Translations under genes and position numbers: made by a program
In this document: positions 1-7,469 of the stretch, piece after piece
Numbering within the stretch: the stretch's first letter is position 1
Layout: every line of letters begins with the position of its first letter
Assembly (NCBI GenBank): GCA_036984305.1
Contig: BQWY01000001.1
Coordinates: 1,819,501-1,883,500 of the forward strand
Source of the DNA: Nitrospira sp.
GTDB taxonomy: Bacteria; Nitrospirota; Nitrospiria; Nitrospirales; Nitrospiraceae
DNA length: 64,000 nt
Direction: 5' to 3'
Notes under the pieces: model-generated
What the model saw: only the letters and a program-made list of their open reading frames with translations
Told to the model about the DNA's origin: nothing
Database searches by the model: none

Positions 1-1
1 A

Positions 2-160
2 ACCTTCTCGTGCGCGGACTGTGGCGCGCTCATGCTGCACGACCAAATGTACGGGCATTGGGCGTTTACGTGCCCATCCCGCCCTCGGCCTCCGGTCCGG
101 GTGAGGCCGGCGCCGTTTGTGGGTCGGACCTACTGCCCGGTGGTAGGGCGTTATGGATGA
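2..160 (+). CDS. Partial small zinc-ribbon protein (3' end only)
   Basis: Frame 2 is open from the window edge to the TGA at 158-160 and gives the last 52 residues of a protein. The visible part starts with a CxxC pair (FSCADCGAL), followed by two more cysteines (FTCP and TYCP), so it could bind one zinc ion. The stop lies about 26 bp before the next start, with the same spacing style as the phage genes downstream, so it probably belongs to the same transcript. The N-terminus is outside the window, so family and length cannot be given. Small zinc ribbons of this kind are frequent in phage morphogenesis regions, but no function follows from that. Confidence 0.45.
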   Translation, partial: TFSCADCGALMLHDQMYGHWAFTCPSRPRPPVRVRPAPFVGRTYCPVVGRYG

Positions 161-186
161 CCGGAGGAACGTGAAAGGAGGACGCG

Positions 187-267
187 ATGATGTTGGCAAC
201 AGGTTTTATTCTGTGTGTGGCGGCGCTCCTGGTCCTGGCCATGTGGATGGCGTGGAAACTGACTTAG
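187..267 (+). CDS. Small single-pass membrane peptide, 26 aa
   Basis: An AAAGGAGG Shine-Dalgarno lies 5-6 nt before ATG 187 (a second ATG follows at once), and the ORF ends at TAG 265-267. The 26 residues are a short N-terminus, one hydrophobic helix (roughly residues 6-23, rich in Leu, Ala, Val and Trp) and a short basic end (WKLT). The topology recalls short phage membrane peptides such as holin-like or superinfection proteins, but there is no sequence signature to assign it. It lies between the zinc-ribbon gene and the small terminase. The excellent ribosome site and hydrophobic profile argue that it is translated. Confidence 0.5.
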   Translation: MMLATGFILCVAALLVLAMWMAWKLT

Positions 268-420
268 GAGGTGCATCCTGCATGTATAACAGTACGTGTA
301 TATACGTACACATGTGTTTGGGGGGAGGGGGACGACAATCTCCAGAAAAAAAAGCTACTAGACCCGTGGTCCCCGTAGCGTGTTTCGCTGCACTTCCAGA
401 ATATTTCTTAGGAGGTACCT

Positions 421-885
421 ATGCGAGGTCGTAAGCCAGTTCCGATCGAGTTAAAAGTGCTCCGAGGAAATCCAGGAAAGCGTCCGTTAACAACAGAGAA
501 CCCTCTGTTTACTGCCGGAATTCCCGACAAACCGAAGGACCTCAATCCGGATGAGTCAAAGGAATGGGATCGGCTCACGCGGGAGCTCGATGGTGTGTTG
601 AGCGTCGCCGATTATGGAATCCTGCGCCTGACGGTCGACGCGTACGCGAGGTTTGTACGAACCATGCGCGCGCTCAACGAACATGGCATGACCTATGAGA
701 CGTGCAATTCACAGGGAGCGCGGATGATTCGCCTACGCCCCGAAGTCAAAATTATGGAGCAAGTGCGCAAACAGTATTTGTCCTGCCTCGTGGAACTCGG
801 TGCCACACCTGCCCAACATGGACGTGTCTCGCTGCTGCGCAAGGCAGAGCCAAAGAGCGAGATGGAGGAACTCCTAGGCATCTGA
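421..885 (+). CDS. Phage terminase small subunit, P27 family
   Basis: This 154-residue protein recognises phage DNA and hands it to the large terminase for packaging. The N-terminus carries the P27-family signature (MRGRKP, then LKxLRGNPGKRPL within residues 1-23), followed by an acidic DxxxEWDRL segment and a helical body typical of the family in both sequence and length. The start is fixed by an AGGAGG site 6 nt upstream. The large terminase that normally follows directly is missing; a 220-residue unknown gene follows instead. Strong Shine-Dalgarno, phage-like neighbours and family length make the assignment firm. Packaging would need a large terminase supplied by another phage if the element is still active. 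Confidence 0.88.
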   Translation: MRGRKPVPIELKVLRGNPGKRPLTTENPLFTAGIPDKPKDLNPDESKEWDRLTRELDGVLSVADYGILRLTVDAYARFVRTMRALNEHGMTYETCNSQGARMIRLRPEVKIMEQVRKQYLSCLVELGATPAQHGRVSLLRKAEPKSEMEELLGI

Positions 886-937
886 TGCAGGCCATGGCAA
901 CGGATATTCCAAAACTCTCACCCGAAAGGAGATGGAC

Positions 938-1594
938 ATGAACGACAGACCACAGGAGATGGGCAACATCATCGACGGAAAGGCAAGCCTGATCGAGTAC
1001 GTCCGGCGGCTGCATCCGAACGCGCATATCCCGCTCGCAGCGTTGCTGCCCGGCGGAGAGTACGCATTGCCGCTTGGGTTCTCGTTGCAGGACTACGATA
1101 GTGAGCGGATCGTGATTGCGGGGCCGCATGAGCACGTCATCACCGTCCGAACCCTGTCCCATTTTGGCGGGTCCGTTGCCGTGTCCGGGGAACAACTCAC
1201 GGCCGGCTTGATGCTGGCTGCGCATGTCGGCGAGCCGTTGTGGGCTGGCCCCGAGGCCCGCAAGCAATGGCGGCTCGCTCAATTCGAGCACGCGCCCGCC
1301 TTTGACGTGACCATCCCCGAGCCGCGGACGCTGGAAGAACTGAAGCTGCATACCGATCGCTGCCCCTTGTGCTCGGCTGTGGGGGCGGCCTATGGCCGTG
1401 CCGTCGATAGTGGCATGGACACGACGGACCAGACCCGCGCCTTACGGAAGTTGGTTGACCTGGCCCACCACAGCGTGACGGAGGCCATCACATATTACGA
1501 CGCGAAAGCGGAGGCTCACCGAAAAGGGTGGGCTCCCATCGCCCCGGACAAGCCAACGCGCCGGCCGCGGCGGACACCAGAGGTGACGACATGA
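938..1594 (+). CDS. Phage-associated hypothetical protein with CxxC motif
   Basis: This is a protein of about 218 residues that I do not recognise. ATG 938 is preferred over ATG 932 because the AAAGGAG site (925-931) is 6 nt from 938 and abuts 932. The N-terminal two thirds are mixed alpha/beta (for example LPLGFSLQDYDSERIVIAG). A CPLC pair lies around residue 143, followed by a helical tail that includes ITYYDAKAEAHRKGW. The C-terminus is basic and proline-rich (KPTRRPRRTPE). The stop overlaps the next start by ATGA, so the two genes are translationally coupled. Its position between small terminase and protease is where a large terminase would be expected, but it is too short and lacks Walker motifs. 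Confidence 0.6.
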   Translation: MNDRPQEMGNIIDGKASLIEYVRRLHPNAHIPLAALLPGGEYALPLGFSLQDYDSERIVIAGPHEHVITVRTLSHFGGSVAVSGEQLTAGLMLAAHVGEPLWAGPEARKQWRLAQFEHAPAFDVTIPEPRTLEELKLHTDRCPLCSAVGAAYGRAVDSGMDTTDQTRALRKLVDLAHHSVTEAITYYDAKAEAHRKGWAPIAPDKPTRRPRRTPEVTT

Positions 1595-2226
1595 ACACAT
1601 TGCTTGAACACGTGAGCCAGCTCTGGCGGCGCTGGACCACTCCAAGGGTGGACACGCCAACGGATGACCGCCCGATTGACCGGCAGTCCCTATTTGACGA
1701 ACTGGCAGAGCTTGAACGCGGGCATGTTGCCGACATGGCCCAGCGACAGCGCCAGATAGACGACATCCACGCTGAGATTGTCCAAGTCGAAGGGAGAGCG
1801 GCGGTCTTGCGTAGCCAGCTCGCCAGGCTTGACCACGCGAACCTCGAGCGGTCCTGGGCCACGAGCCAGCGGGTTGACCGCTTGCGGATGGCGATTGCCG
1901 AGACCGCGCCGGCTGCACTCAATGACTTCCTCGCGAAGATCACGAACGAACTGGAAGAGCTGCGACACCGCGAGGCGGAGATTCGGCCAGACGGGTCTGA
2001 CCGGGACTATGTGCGGATGAAAAAGACTCCCCGATTCCAAAGCAATGCCCCGTCGATCAAGCGGCGGGTCACTGCGTTGCAGGCGGCCTACGCGGAAGCC
2101 GAAGCCTTGCTGACGGCCCCGCTCTCCGCGGCTGAAATTGTGACCGAAATCCGCCGGCTGGAGAGGACGCTGCCGAGTGTCGAGCTCGAGGAAGTCCGCA
2201 ATTTTGCGGCGCTCATCATGGGCTGA
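1591..2226 (+). CDS. Phage-associated coiled-coil protein
   Basis: This is a 211-residue protein starting at ATG 1591, which overlaps the upstream TGA in an ATGA. An in-frame ATG at 1528 lies deep inside the previous gene and is less likely. Residues about 30-85 and 100-130 are long charged helices with heptad-like spacing (LAELERGHVADMAQRQRQIDD begins the first), so a coiled-coil dimer is likely. The rest is basic and helical. There is no enzymatic motif and I recognise no family. Its position between small terminase and prohead protease suggests a scaffold or packaging accessory role, but this is inferred from order only. Confidence 0.6.
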   Translation: MNTLLEHVSQLWRRWTTPRVDTPTDDRPIDRQSLFDELAELERGHVADMAQRQRQIDDIHAEIVQVEGRAAVLRSQLARLDHANLERSWATSQRVDRLRMAIAETAPAALNDFLAKITNELEELRHREAEIRPDGSDRDYVRMKKTPRFQSNAPSIKRRVTALQAAYAEAEALLTAPLSAAEIVTEIRRLERTLPSVELEEVRNFAALIMG

Positions 2227-2241
2227 CGAAAGGAGACCGAG

Positions 2242-2523
2242 ATGGAAACGGCCACGCAATCCCGAGCCCACGTGTCGACGCGCAAATCGCTCCGCGCCTT
2301 CAAGAAAACGCCTCAGTACCGAGCCATGCTCACCAGCGCGATCGAGCGCCGCGAGACCAGCGCGATGAGCGACCGGGAAAAGCGACGTGTGAGACTGGAT
2401 CGCATTACCGCCCGGCTGGAATTGGATGCGCTTGAGCGCGGTGAAAACCCGTCAGAGTTTCATGGCCTGCTCGCCCTCCTGGATCCGCTGCACGGCCTCC
2501 TCCCTGATGAGGTGTACGAATGA
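2242..2523 (+). CDS. Small phage-associated helical protein
   Basis: A 93-residue, strongly charged, mostly helical protein beginning at ATG 2242 behind a GAAAGGAG ribosome site. It has an Arg/Lys-rich first half (RKSLRAFKKTPQY, then EKRRVRLDRITARLELD) and an acidic end (LLPDEVYE). The stop overlaps the protease start by ATGA (2520-2523), so the two proteins are probably made in matched amounts. No conserved family is evident. A small coupled protein just before a prohead protease could be a capsid assembly accessory, but nothing in the sequence proves it. Confidence 0.55.
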   Translation: METATQSRAHVSTRKSLRAFKKTPQYRAMLTSAIERRETSAMSDREKRRVRLDRITARLELDALERGENPSEFHGLLALLDPLHGLLPDEVYE

Positions 2524-3098
2524 CACCGCGGGAAGTCCGGTTCACGACCTCGCCTGCGCTGTCGGCTGAGTTGGCGCCACGAGCCAAGGGCCGGACTACT
2601 ACCGGCCCCGTGCTGCACGGCTATGCCGCGGTGTTCAACACCTTGTCTACCAATTTGGGCGGCTTTTTCGAGCGCGTGCAGCGCGGGGCATTTGCCGAGT
2701 CCCTCAAGCGCGATGTACGCGCCCTCTTCAATCACAATTCTGCGTCTCTGCTCGGCCGCACCCGGAGCGGGTCGCTGAAGGTGTTTGAGGATCAGCATGG
2801 GCTCGCGTTCGAGTTGCGGTTGCCGGATACGCAGCTCGGACACGATATCCGTGAACTCGTTTCCCGCGGCGACGTGTCGCAAATGAGTTTCGGGTTTTCG
2901 GTCCCGGACGGCGGGGATACGTGGACGTACGAGGCCGGCCGGACCATTCGCGTGTTGCGAAAGGTGGAGTTGTGGGAAATCAGCCTGGTCGTGGACCCGG
3001 CCTATTCCAGCACGTCCGTCATGCTGCGCGAAATGATAGCGGGCCTCGCAGACATGCTTGCGGCGCGGCGGCTCCGGGTTGCTGACCTGCTGCGCTGA
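2520..3098 (+). CDS. HK97-family prohead protease (serine protease, peptidase U35)
   Basis: This maturation protease trims the capsid and scaffold during head assembly. The 192-residue length and block order fit the family: an N-terminal strand with LHGYAAVFNT (about residues 37-46), FxERVxRGAF (about 55-64), the histidine block ALFNHN (about residue 75), and the serine block SQMSFGF followed by WEISLVVDPAY near residue 157. His in FNHN and Ser in QMSFGF are the expected catalytic residues and both are present. It starts in an ATGA overlap with the previous gene. A major capsid gene should follow, but only a small zinc-ribbon ORF does. Confidence 0.88.
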   Translation: MTPREVRFTTSPALSAELAPRAKGRTTTGPVLHGYAAVFNTLSTNLGGFFERVQRGAFAESLKRDVRALFNHNSASLLGRTRSGSLKVFEDQHGLAFELRLPDTQLGHDIRELVSRGDVSQMSFGFSVPDGGDTWTYEAGRTIRVLRKVELWEISLVVDPAYSSTSVMLREMIAGLADMLAARRLRVADLLR

Positions 3099-3213
3099 GT
3101 GGCCGCACGGGCACGCGCTCGGCGGCTCCGGGGCGGCCGTCGTCATACAACGGCGCGGGAGGCCCGTGCAGGCTCTCCTAACTCCCGCCCCGAGCCCCGC
3201 AAAAGGACGACCG

Positions 3214-3432
3214 ATGCCCTGCCCGCGCTGCCTGACTGGCTTGACCGTACCCGACACACTCCACGAAGGGGCCGACGCGATACGGGTGAGCCGGTGTGTG
3301 GTGTGTGGGCACGTCTTCGGCGAGCAAGTGATTGACTATCACCATTCGCTCGACCGAGCACCCGAACCCCGGCCAGAAGTCGTCACGCCGGTCTGGGATC
3401 CGACGCATCGGCGGGGGAGGCTACGTATTTGA
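3214..3432 (+). CDS. Small double-CxxC zinc-ribbon protein
   Basis: A 72-residue protein. ATG 3214 is chosen because AAAAGGA lies 7-8 nt upstream and the protein then starts directly with the first metal pair. Residues 3-6 (CPRC) and about 28-31 (CVVCG) form a four-cysteine zinc ribbon, followed by a basic, proline-containing tail ending RRGRLRI. The 115 bp between the protease stop and this gene contain no convincing gene. It resembles the small zinc-finger proteins common in phage genomes. It is the last plus-strand gene of the phage block before a convergent low-GC gene. Confidence 0.55.
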   Translation: MPCPRCLTGLTVPDTLHEGADAIRVSRCVVCGHVFGEQVIDYHHSLDRAPEPRPEVVTPVWDPTHRRGRLRI

Positions 3433-3454
3433 GTCACCCTAGCAAAGGGAGCGC

Positions 3455-4300
3455 CTAAATAGCACCAGGCTTCAGTTGAGCCGGAGTTGTCCTCTTCCCG
3501 ACAAAGATAGGTGCAAATCCCACGCGAATAGCTTGGTTGGTCGTGGCATATAAGAAAGTTGGACACGAGTCCTGGGGCATTCCTGGGGCCATCGCGTAGG
3601 CGCCAGTACCGTCAAACTGCTCAACGCATGTTCTCGGAAGGCAGATGGCCATTACACTTGATCCGATTGTCCGGTAGGCGCGGTTTTTGCTTAACCAAAC
3701 GACTGATTGGATCAGAGCATTCAGCACAGCGCCCCGTGTAGCATTCTTGTTCTTAGCGCACTTCCGAACGAGCTTTACAATCGCTGCTCTTTCGGCTGGC
3801 GAAGGCGTCACGCCAACATTACGAATGAAACAGCCACCAGGTAGCTTCGTAGGGAAATAACTACTCACTTTGAAATCACCTAGAGGCTCAGGCAATGGAT
3901 CACCTGTATTGTGGTCGAAGTAGTTGTGGACTGTGATCAATCCTGGCGAAAACCAATCTTCATCTTTCAAACGAAACCAGCCCGTGCCCCTAAATGCATG
4001 TCTCTTGAATTGAATCGGACACCGAAGCCTCTGGAATGCTGACGTAGCTCTGTGACAGATCCGGTCTGCAACTACTCTCATGTTATTTGTGGGTCCACCC
4101 GCAATCACGTGTGCTAGCCACACATCCGTGCGTTCCCCTTCGATTTGTGCGAGCCCTGTATAACCAAATACTACTCTTCCATCTACTACCACGGCTTTAT
4201 TAGTTTCATCATCCACAGCATTCCCATGGATGTCGGTGAGTCGACGATCAGATACCTGGAATGCGGCATCCCTAGCAAAGCAATCTAAAATCAAAGTCAT
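3455..4300 (-). CDS. Orphan protein with a proteasome/HslV-like N-terminal sequence pattern
   Basis: A 281-residue protein I cannot name with certainty. The first 60 residues (MTLILDC, QVSDRRLTD about 16-24, VVFGYTGLA about 43-51, then TDVWLA) recall the strand-turn pattern of Ntn-hydrolase proteasome-like proteins, where a short N-terminal strand is followed by SDxR and a YTG-type strand. The nucleophile of that fold (an N-terminal Thr, Ser or Cys after processing) is not evident, so activity is uncertain. The gene has visibly lower GC and more A/T-ending codons than its neighbours. It lies between the phage remnant and the tRNA-Arg, both of which suggest recent acquisition. Convergent with the phage genes. 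Confidence 0.55.
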   Translation of the reverse strand: MTLILDCFARDAAFQVSDRRLTDIHGNAVDDETNKAVVVDGRVVFGYTGLAQIEGERTDVWLAHVIAGGPTNNMRVVADRICHRATSAFQRLRCPIQFKRHAFRGTGWFRLKDEDWFSPGLITVHNYFDHNTGDPLPEPLGDFKVSSYFPTKLPGGCFIRNVGVTPSPAERAAIVKLVRKCAKNKNATRGAVLNALIQSVVWLSKNRAYRTIGSSVMAICLPRTCVEQFDGTGAYAMAPGMPQDSCPTFLYATTNQAIRVGFAPIFVGKRTTPAQLKPGAI

Positions 4301-4306
4301 ATGCGC

Positions 4307-4975
4307 CTAGTTGTCAGGCTGTGGATTTTCAGGTACCTGAAATTTATCCAGCACCTGCTTCTCGATGTCCATAACTCTGAGCAGTTGATACACTTGTGTC
4401 TGCTTCAAGCACGCCTGGTGCATGATGGTCTGAACCAGCTCCTTGCGCGTACCGCTCCTACGGCTCTCCCTCCTGCGTTTCCGACTCACTTCGATCAGCA
4501 GCTTCTCCGCCCCGTGCCGCGTGATCGTAAACCGGCCGTACAGCTCGGGCTCCTTCAGCCAGCCCACGAGCTTTCCGAAGGAAGACCGGGTAGCGTTCGA
4601 CCATGCGCGCGAGTCTGGCGACCGTGTCGCCGTCCTTGGGCGTGGTGGGGCGATCGGCGCTCTGTCCGATGCGGAGGAGGGAGGGGGGGGATCGCGGCTC
4701 ACAGGCGCATTGTAGATCGTGGTCATTGACTTGCTTTGCATAGGGCGTTGCTCGAATTCCTTCTCAGGGATGGCCGCGAGCTTCTGGAAGTCCGAGGATT
4801 GATCGCGCGTCAGGCCCAGGTCTTTGAGCTTTACGGGTTTAATATCGCCCGAAGACGACATTACTTTTTTAGGTTGCGACCTGCCTTGTCTTTGGCCTGT
4901 CTCCGCCGACTCCTTCAGCAATTCCCCCATGCGCCGCTCGGCACGGAGGCGGATCTCCTGCACCCACATCAGCAT
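4307..4975 (-). CDS. Phage/plasmid-type ParB-like helical protein, probably frame-damaged
   Basis: The open frame encodes 222 residues. The first 80 or so (RLRAERRMGELLKE, then LKDLGLTRDQSSDFQKLA) match a helical DNA-binding type common on phages and plasmids. The last 75 (YGRFTITRHGAEKLLIEVSRKRR onwards) also look native. The middle (about 4590-4690) is an odd Pro/Arg/Ser-rich stretch beside a G-rich run at 4677-4690. In the adjacent minus frame the same DNA reads more naturally (GDTVARLARMVERYP) with higher third-position GC. Two compensating frameshifts, from sequencing error or decay, would explain this. It abuts the preceding orphan gene and lies just downstream of the tRNA 3' end. Confidence 0.45.
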   Translation of the reverse strand: MLMWVQEIRLRAERRMGELLKESAETGQRQGRSQPKKVMSSSGDIKPVKLKDLGLTRDQSSDFQKLAAIPEKEFEQRPMQSKSMTTIYNAPVSRDPPPPSSASDRAPIAPPRPRTATRSPDSRAWSNATRSSFGKLVGWLKEPELYGRFTITRHGAEKLLIEVSRKRRRESRRSGTRKELVQTIMHQACLKQTQVYQLLRVMDIEKQVLDKFQVPENPQPDN

Positions 4976-5071
4976 GGCAATGGCAACGATAGGCGGGAAA
5001 CGTTTTCGCCTTCTACACTGTCTCTACATTTTGTCGTTATCGAGTTATAGAGGATTGTAACTTATTGATGT

Positions 5072-5147
5072 TGGCGCGCCCGACAGGACTTGAACCTGTA
5101 ACCCCCAGATCCGTAGTCTGGTGCTCTATCCATTGAGCTACGGGCGC
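5072..5147 (-). tRNA. tRNA-Arg(ACG)
   Basis: On the minus strand the acceptor arms GCGCCCG and CGGGCGC pair fully. The D arm is GCTC/GAGC, the anticodon arm CCAGA/TCTGG encloses loop CTACGGA with anticodon ACG, and the T arm ACAGG/CCTGT encloses TTCAAGT. The discriminator is G and the 3' CCA is encoded (5072-5074 on the plus strand read TGG). Total length is 76 nt. The 3' end faces the phage-like region, the usual orientation for tRNA-site integration. Confidence 0.97.
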
Positions 5148-5239
5148 GCAGAAGCTGTTTCTTATACAGGGCCTGGGGAGAGAGGGTCAAGCCAGGGTGA
5201 TCGAACTTGTATGTGGTTGGATGGTAAACGGACGAGGAA

Positions 5240-5272
5240 GGGAGGAGCGTCGCAAACTCCGACGTTCCTCCC
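5240..5272. terminator. Strong hairpin between tRNA-Arg and BACON gene
   Basis: Positions 5240-5252 (GGGAGGAGCGTCG) pair with 5260-5272 (CGACGTTCCTCCC) in a 13-bp stem with one G-T wobble and a 7-nt loop. It begins 7 bp after the stop of the minus-strand BACON gene. No long T tract follows on either strand, so it is a probable but atypical terminator or mRNA 3' stabiliser. Confidence 0.55.
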
Positions 5273-5279
5273 TGCGGCA

Positions 5280-7121
5280 TTATCGAGTGGCTGTGGCCTG
5301 ATTGGAATATCCGCTGAGATTTCCGCTCGTATCCATTGCCCTAATGGCGAAGTAGTAGGTGAATCCCGTCGTCAGTCCGTTCACCGTGTACGACGTCACG
5401 TTACCCACGTCAACGTTCGTAGTGTAGTTGCCGCTTGAGGTCCCGTAATATACTCGGTATCCCTGCAGGTCGGATTCGTTATTCGCGTTCCATGTCAGCG
5501 TGACACTTGCCGTACCGCCCCCGCCCCCGCTTGAACTTCCCCCGATATTCATTGTGACGGGAATGATTTTCGGAGAACCGGTGGCTCCGGCGCCGCCGAT
5601 GGTGACAGTTGTCGTATAGGTTCCGTTGACGCCCCCAAAGATATGTGGGTACACGGTAATTTGGAGACTTGCGTTTCCCGTGCCACCGCCGAGGTCCTTC
5701 ACCAACCAATCCACAGGATCGTCGGCCGTCCAGGTGAGGGTCCCACCCCCCGTATTGGAGATATTCAAGTACTGCGACGCGGATGCCAATGATCCTGATG
5801 GAATGTTGAATGTCAAACTGGTTGGGGACACGCCAAGCACGGGGGTCGTGCTGCCGCCGCCAGTGCTGCCACCGCCAGTGCTACCGCCGCCGGTGCTACC
5901 ACCGCCGGTGCTGCCACCGCCGGTGCTGCCACCGCCGGTACTACCGCCGCCAGTGCTGCCACCGCCACTCGACGAGGAGCCAATGTTGAGTATTACGGGA
6001 ATCGTCTTGGGTGATCCTGATGCCCCCGATGCCGTGATCGTCACGCTCGTATTGTAGGTTCCTGCTGCGCCCCCAAACCAGTGAGGATAGACCGTTACCT
6101 GAAGGCTGCCATTCCCAGTTCCGCCATCCACGTTTTTGACCACCCAGTCCACCGGATCCGTGGCATTCCACACGAGTGTACCCCCGCCGGAGTTGGTGAT
6201 ATTGAGTGTCTGCGTGACAGGGTCCAACGACCCCACCGGCACCGTGATGTTCAAAGTGGTCGGACTGACAGTCAGAACTGGTGTGCCGCCGCCGCTCCCA
6301 CTCGAGGTGACCGTGAGTGTGACAGGGATCTGTTGAGGACTGTTGGAGGCATTACCCGAAACGGTCACCGCGCCCACATAGGTGCCAGCCGATAGGCCGG
6401 ACGTATTGGCAGTGACGTTGACCGTATCGGTTTCGGTAGTTGTTGAGCGCGACGACGCCGAGAGCACGAGCCACGACTCGCTGGAGGCCCAGGTGGTCGT
6501 GAGCGTTCCGCCTCCCGGGTTCGTCAGTGAGATCGTCTTCGCCGCAGGCACCGATCCTCCCTGGCTCCCTGTGAAGGTGAGAGATGTCGGAGTGATCGCG
6601 ATGCTCGGTGTGCTGCTGCCCCCTCCGCTGCTCCCGCCGCCGGTGCTTCCTCCCCCGGTACTCCCGCCGCCTGTACTACCCCCGCCTCCGCCGCCAGAAG
6701 TCAGATTGAGTGTGACCGTGGCGGAATACACGCCCGCCCCCTGCGAGCCCCACCACCAGAAGTTCACATTACCCGTATAGATACCCGCGGCCATTCCGGA
6801 TGGGTTGACCGACACTGTCAAGGATCCCGAGGATGAGACTTGTCCGTAAGACTGAGCCACTGTCAGCCACGGTCTGTCCGATTCGGCATTCCACTCGCTT
6901 GAACCTGTCAGCGGAGCATTGGATAGTGACAGGCTCTGGCTCGCGGGGGGGCCCGCGCCCGCTGTTGCGGTAAACGTGACTTGCGACGGCGAAACGGAGA
7001 ACGCGAACGCATTCGCTGCTAGCGCAACGATAGGCATGCCAAATACAAGCAGTCGCAATCCCCTGCGGAGTTGCCGCTCGAGGAGCCGCAAGACATTTGT
7101 GGAATGGTGGAATGTAAGCAC
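5280..7121 (-). CDS. Secreted four-BACON-domain protein with FN3 domain and Gly-Ser-Thr linkers
   Basis: A 613-residue exported protein. GTG 7121 is the start, with GGAG 7 nt upstream and the same start in the paralogue at 8884-10425. A signal peptide covers about residues 1-41 (basic RRGLR, hydrophobic core, ANAFA cleavage region). Four BACON-type Ig-like domains follow (about 42-140, 170-270, 280-378 and 426-525), each with the FTGSQGG/PAxQSLSLSN and WL signatures. A fibronectin type III domain lies at about 535-613 (LQGYRVYYGT, YFAIRAMD). Domains 1-2 and 3-4 are separated by GGGST linkers; the second holds eight perfect units. No catalytic motif is present, so adhesion or carbohydrate/matrix binding outside the cell is likely. 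Confidence 0.8.
   Translation of the reverse strand: MLTFHHSTNVLRLLERQLRRGLRLLVFGMPIVALAANAFAFSVSPSQVTFTATAGAGPPASQSLSLSNAPLTGSSEWNAESDRPWLTVAQSYGQVSSSGSLTVSVNPSGMAAGIYTGNVNFWWWGSQGAGVYSATVTLNLTSGGGGGGSTGGGSTGGGSTGGGSSGGGSSTPSIAITPTSLTFTGSQGGSVPAAKTISLTNPGGGTLTTTWASSESWLVLSASSRSTTTETDTVNVTANTSGLSAGTYVGAVTVSGNASNSPQQIPVTLTVTSSGSGGGTPVLTVSPTTLNITVPVGSLDPVTQTLNITNSGGGTLVWNATDPVDWVVKNVDGGTGNGSLQVTVYPHWFGGAAGTYNTSVTITASGASGSPKTIPVILNIGSSSSGGGSTGGGSTGGGSTGGGSTGGGSTGGGSTGGGSTGGGSTTPVLGVSPTSLTFNIPSGSLASASQYLNISNTGGGTLTWTADDPVDWLVKDLGGGTGNASLQITVYPHIFGGVNGTYTTTVTIGGAGATGSPKIIPVTMNIGGSSSGGGGGTASVTLTWNANNESDLQGYRVYYGTSSGNYTTNVDVGNVTSYTVNGLTTGFTYYFAIRAMDTSGNLSGYSNQATATR
5851..5970 (-). repeat. 15-bp tandem repeat, eight units, encoding (GGGST)8
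   Basis: Eight consecutive 15-bp units that read GCC-GCC-GGT-GCT-ACC on the plus strand with synonymous variation. They encode eight GGGST pentapeptides between BACON domains 3 and 4. A second shorter array (about 6627-6690) encodes four to five related units between domains 1 and 2. The unit differences are silent, so the peptide is under selection while the DNA is prone to slippage. Confidence 0.9.
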
Positions 7122-7469
7122 CGTGTCTCCAGGCGGTTGGTTTGTGATGGTGAATGTTGAAAGATTTCGACAAGGAGGTAAGGCCCAAGCAAGTCACATG
7201 CCAACACGAACAAGTGGAGTATCGAGACAAATGCGGAAATCTGGAGCGTTTTGACAGAGCAGTGTGAGAGTCAAATGGCGCGGGTGTAATTCTGTAGCTT
7301 TCGACCTTCATCGTCGGGCCGGCGACTACGTGTTTTGCCCAGATCACTATTGTGAAGAGACCAATGCAGCTGCGGTGAAGTCGGCGTTGCAGGTGTGCCG
7401 TGCATGAAATGCACGAGTGCTAGGGATTCGTGCGGGCGTGTTGTAGCATGAGACCTCTGAGAGGCACCC
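7122..7469. other. Divergent intergenic region, duplicated at 10426-10760
   Basis: About 350 bp between the divergent genes at 7121 (minus) and 7470 (plus). The first 100 bp on the minus strand encode an N-terminal-like stretch (ACDLL, LLVE, NRLET) also found before the paralogue but out of frame with the signal peptide here, so it is probably leader RNA. Its conservation between copies suggests promoter or leader function. I see no convincing gene and no clear terminator. Confidence 0.5.

Larger units (their letters stand above)
1..3440 (+). mobile_element. Prophage or phage-satellite remnant (left edge cut by window)
   Basis: A tightly packed plus-strand run of short genes with strong Shine-Dalgarno sites and ATGA overlaps. 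It includes a P27-type small terminase and an HK97-type prohead protease separated by three small genes of unknown function. The large terminase, portal and major capsid genes that normally sit between and after these are absent, and no integrase is visible here. The segment lies on the 3' side of a tRNA-Arg gene (5072-5147), a common phage integration position. It may be a decayed prophage or a satellite that keeps only packaging and maturation functions; the left boundary is outside the window. Confidence 0.7.

Noticed and set aside
292-309. Inverted repeat GTACGT-6-ACGTAC near the start of the phage region
   Set aside because: Only 6-bp arms in an AT-rich spacer; it could be an operator, but there is no second copy to support this.
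281-434. A 50-residue plus ORF before the small terminase
   Set aside because: It has a TAGGAGG site 10 nt upstream, but its Gly run and odd composition are not protein-like, and it overlaps the terminase start; possible but not supported.
5851-5970. CRISPR-like array
   Set aside because: The 15-bp units are contiguous without spacers and encode a linker inside an open frame.
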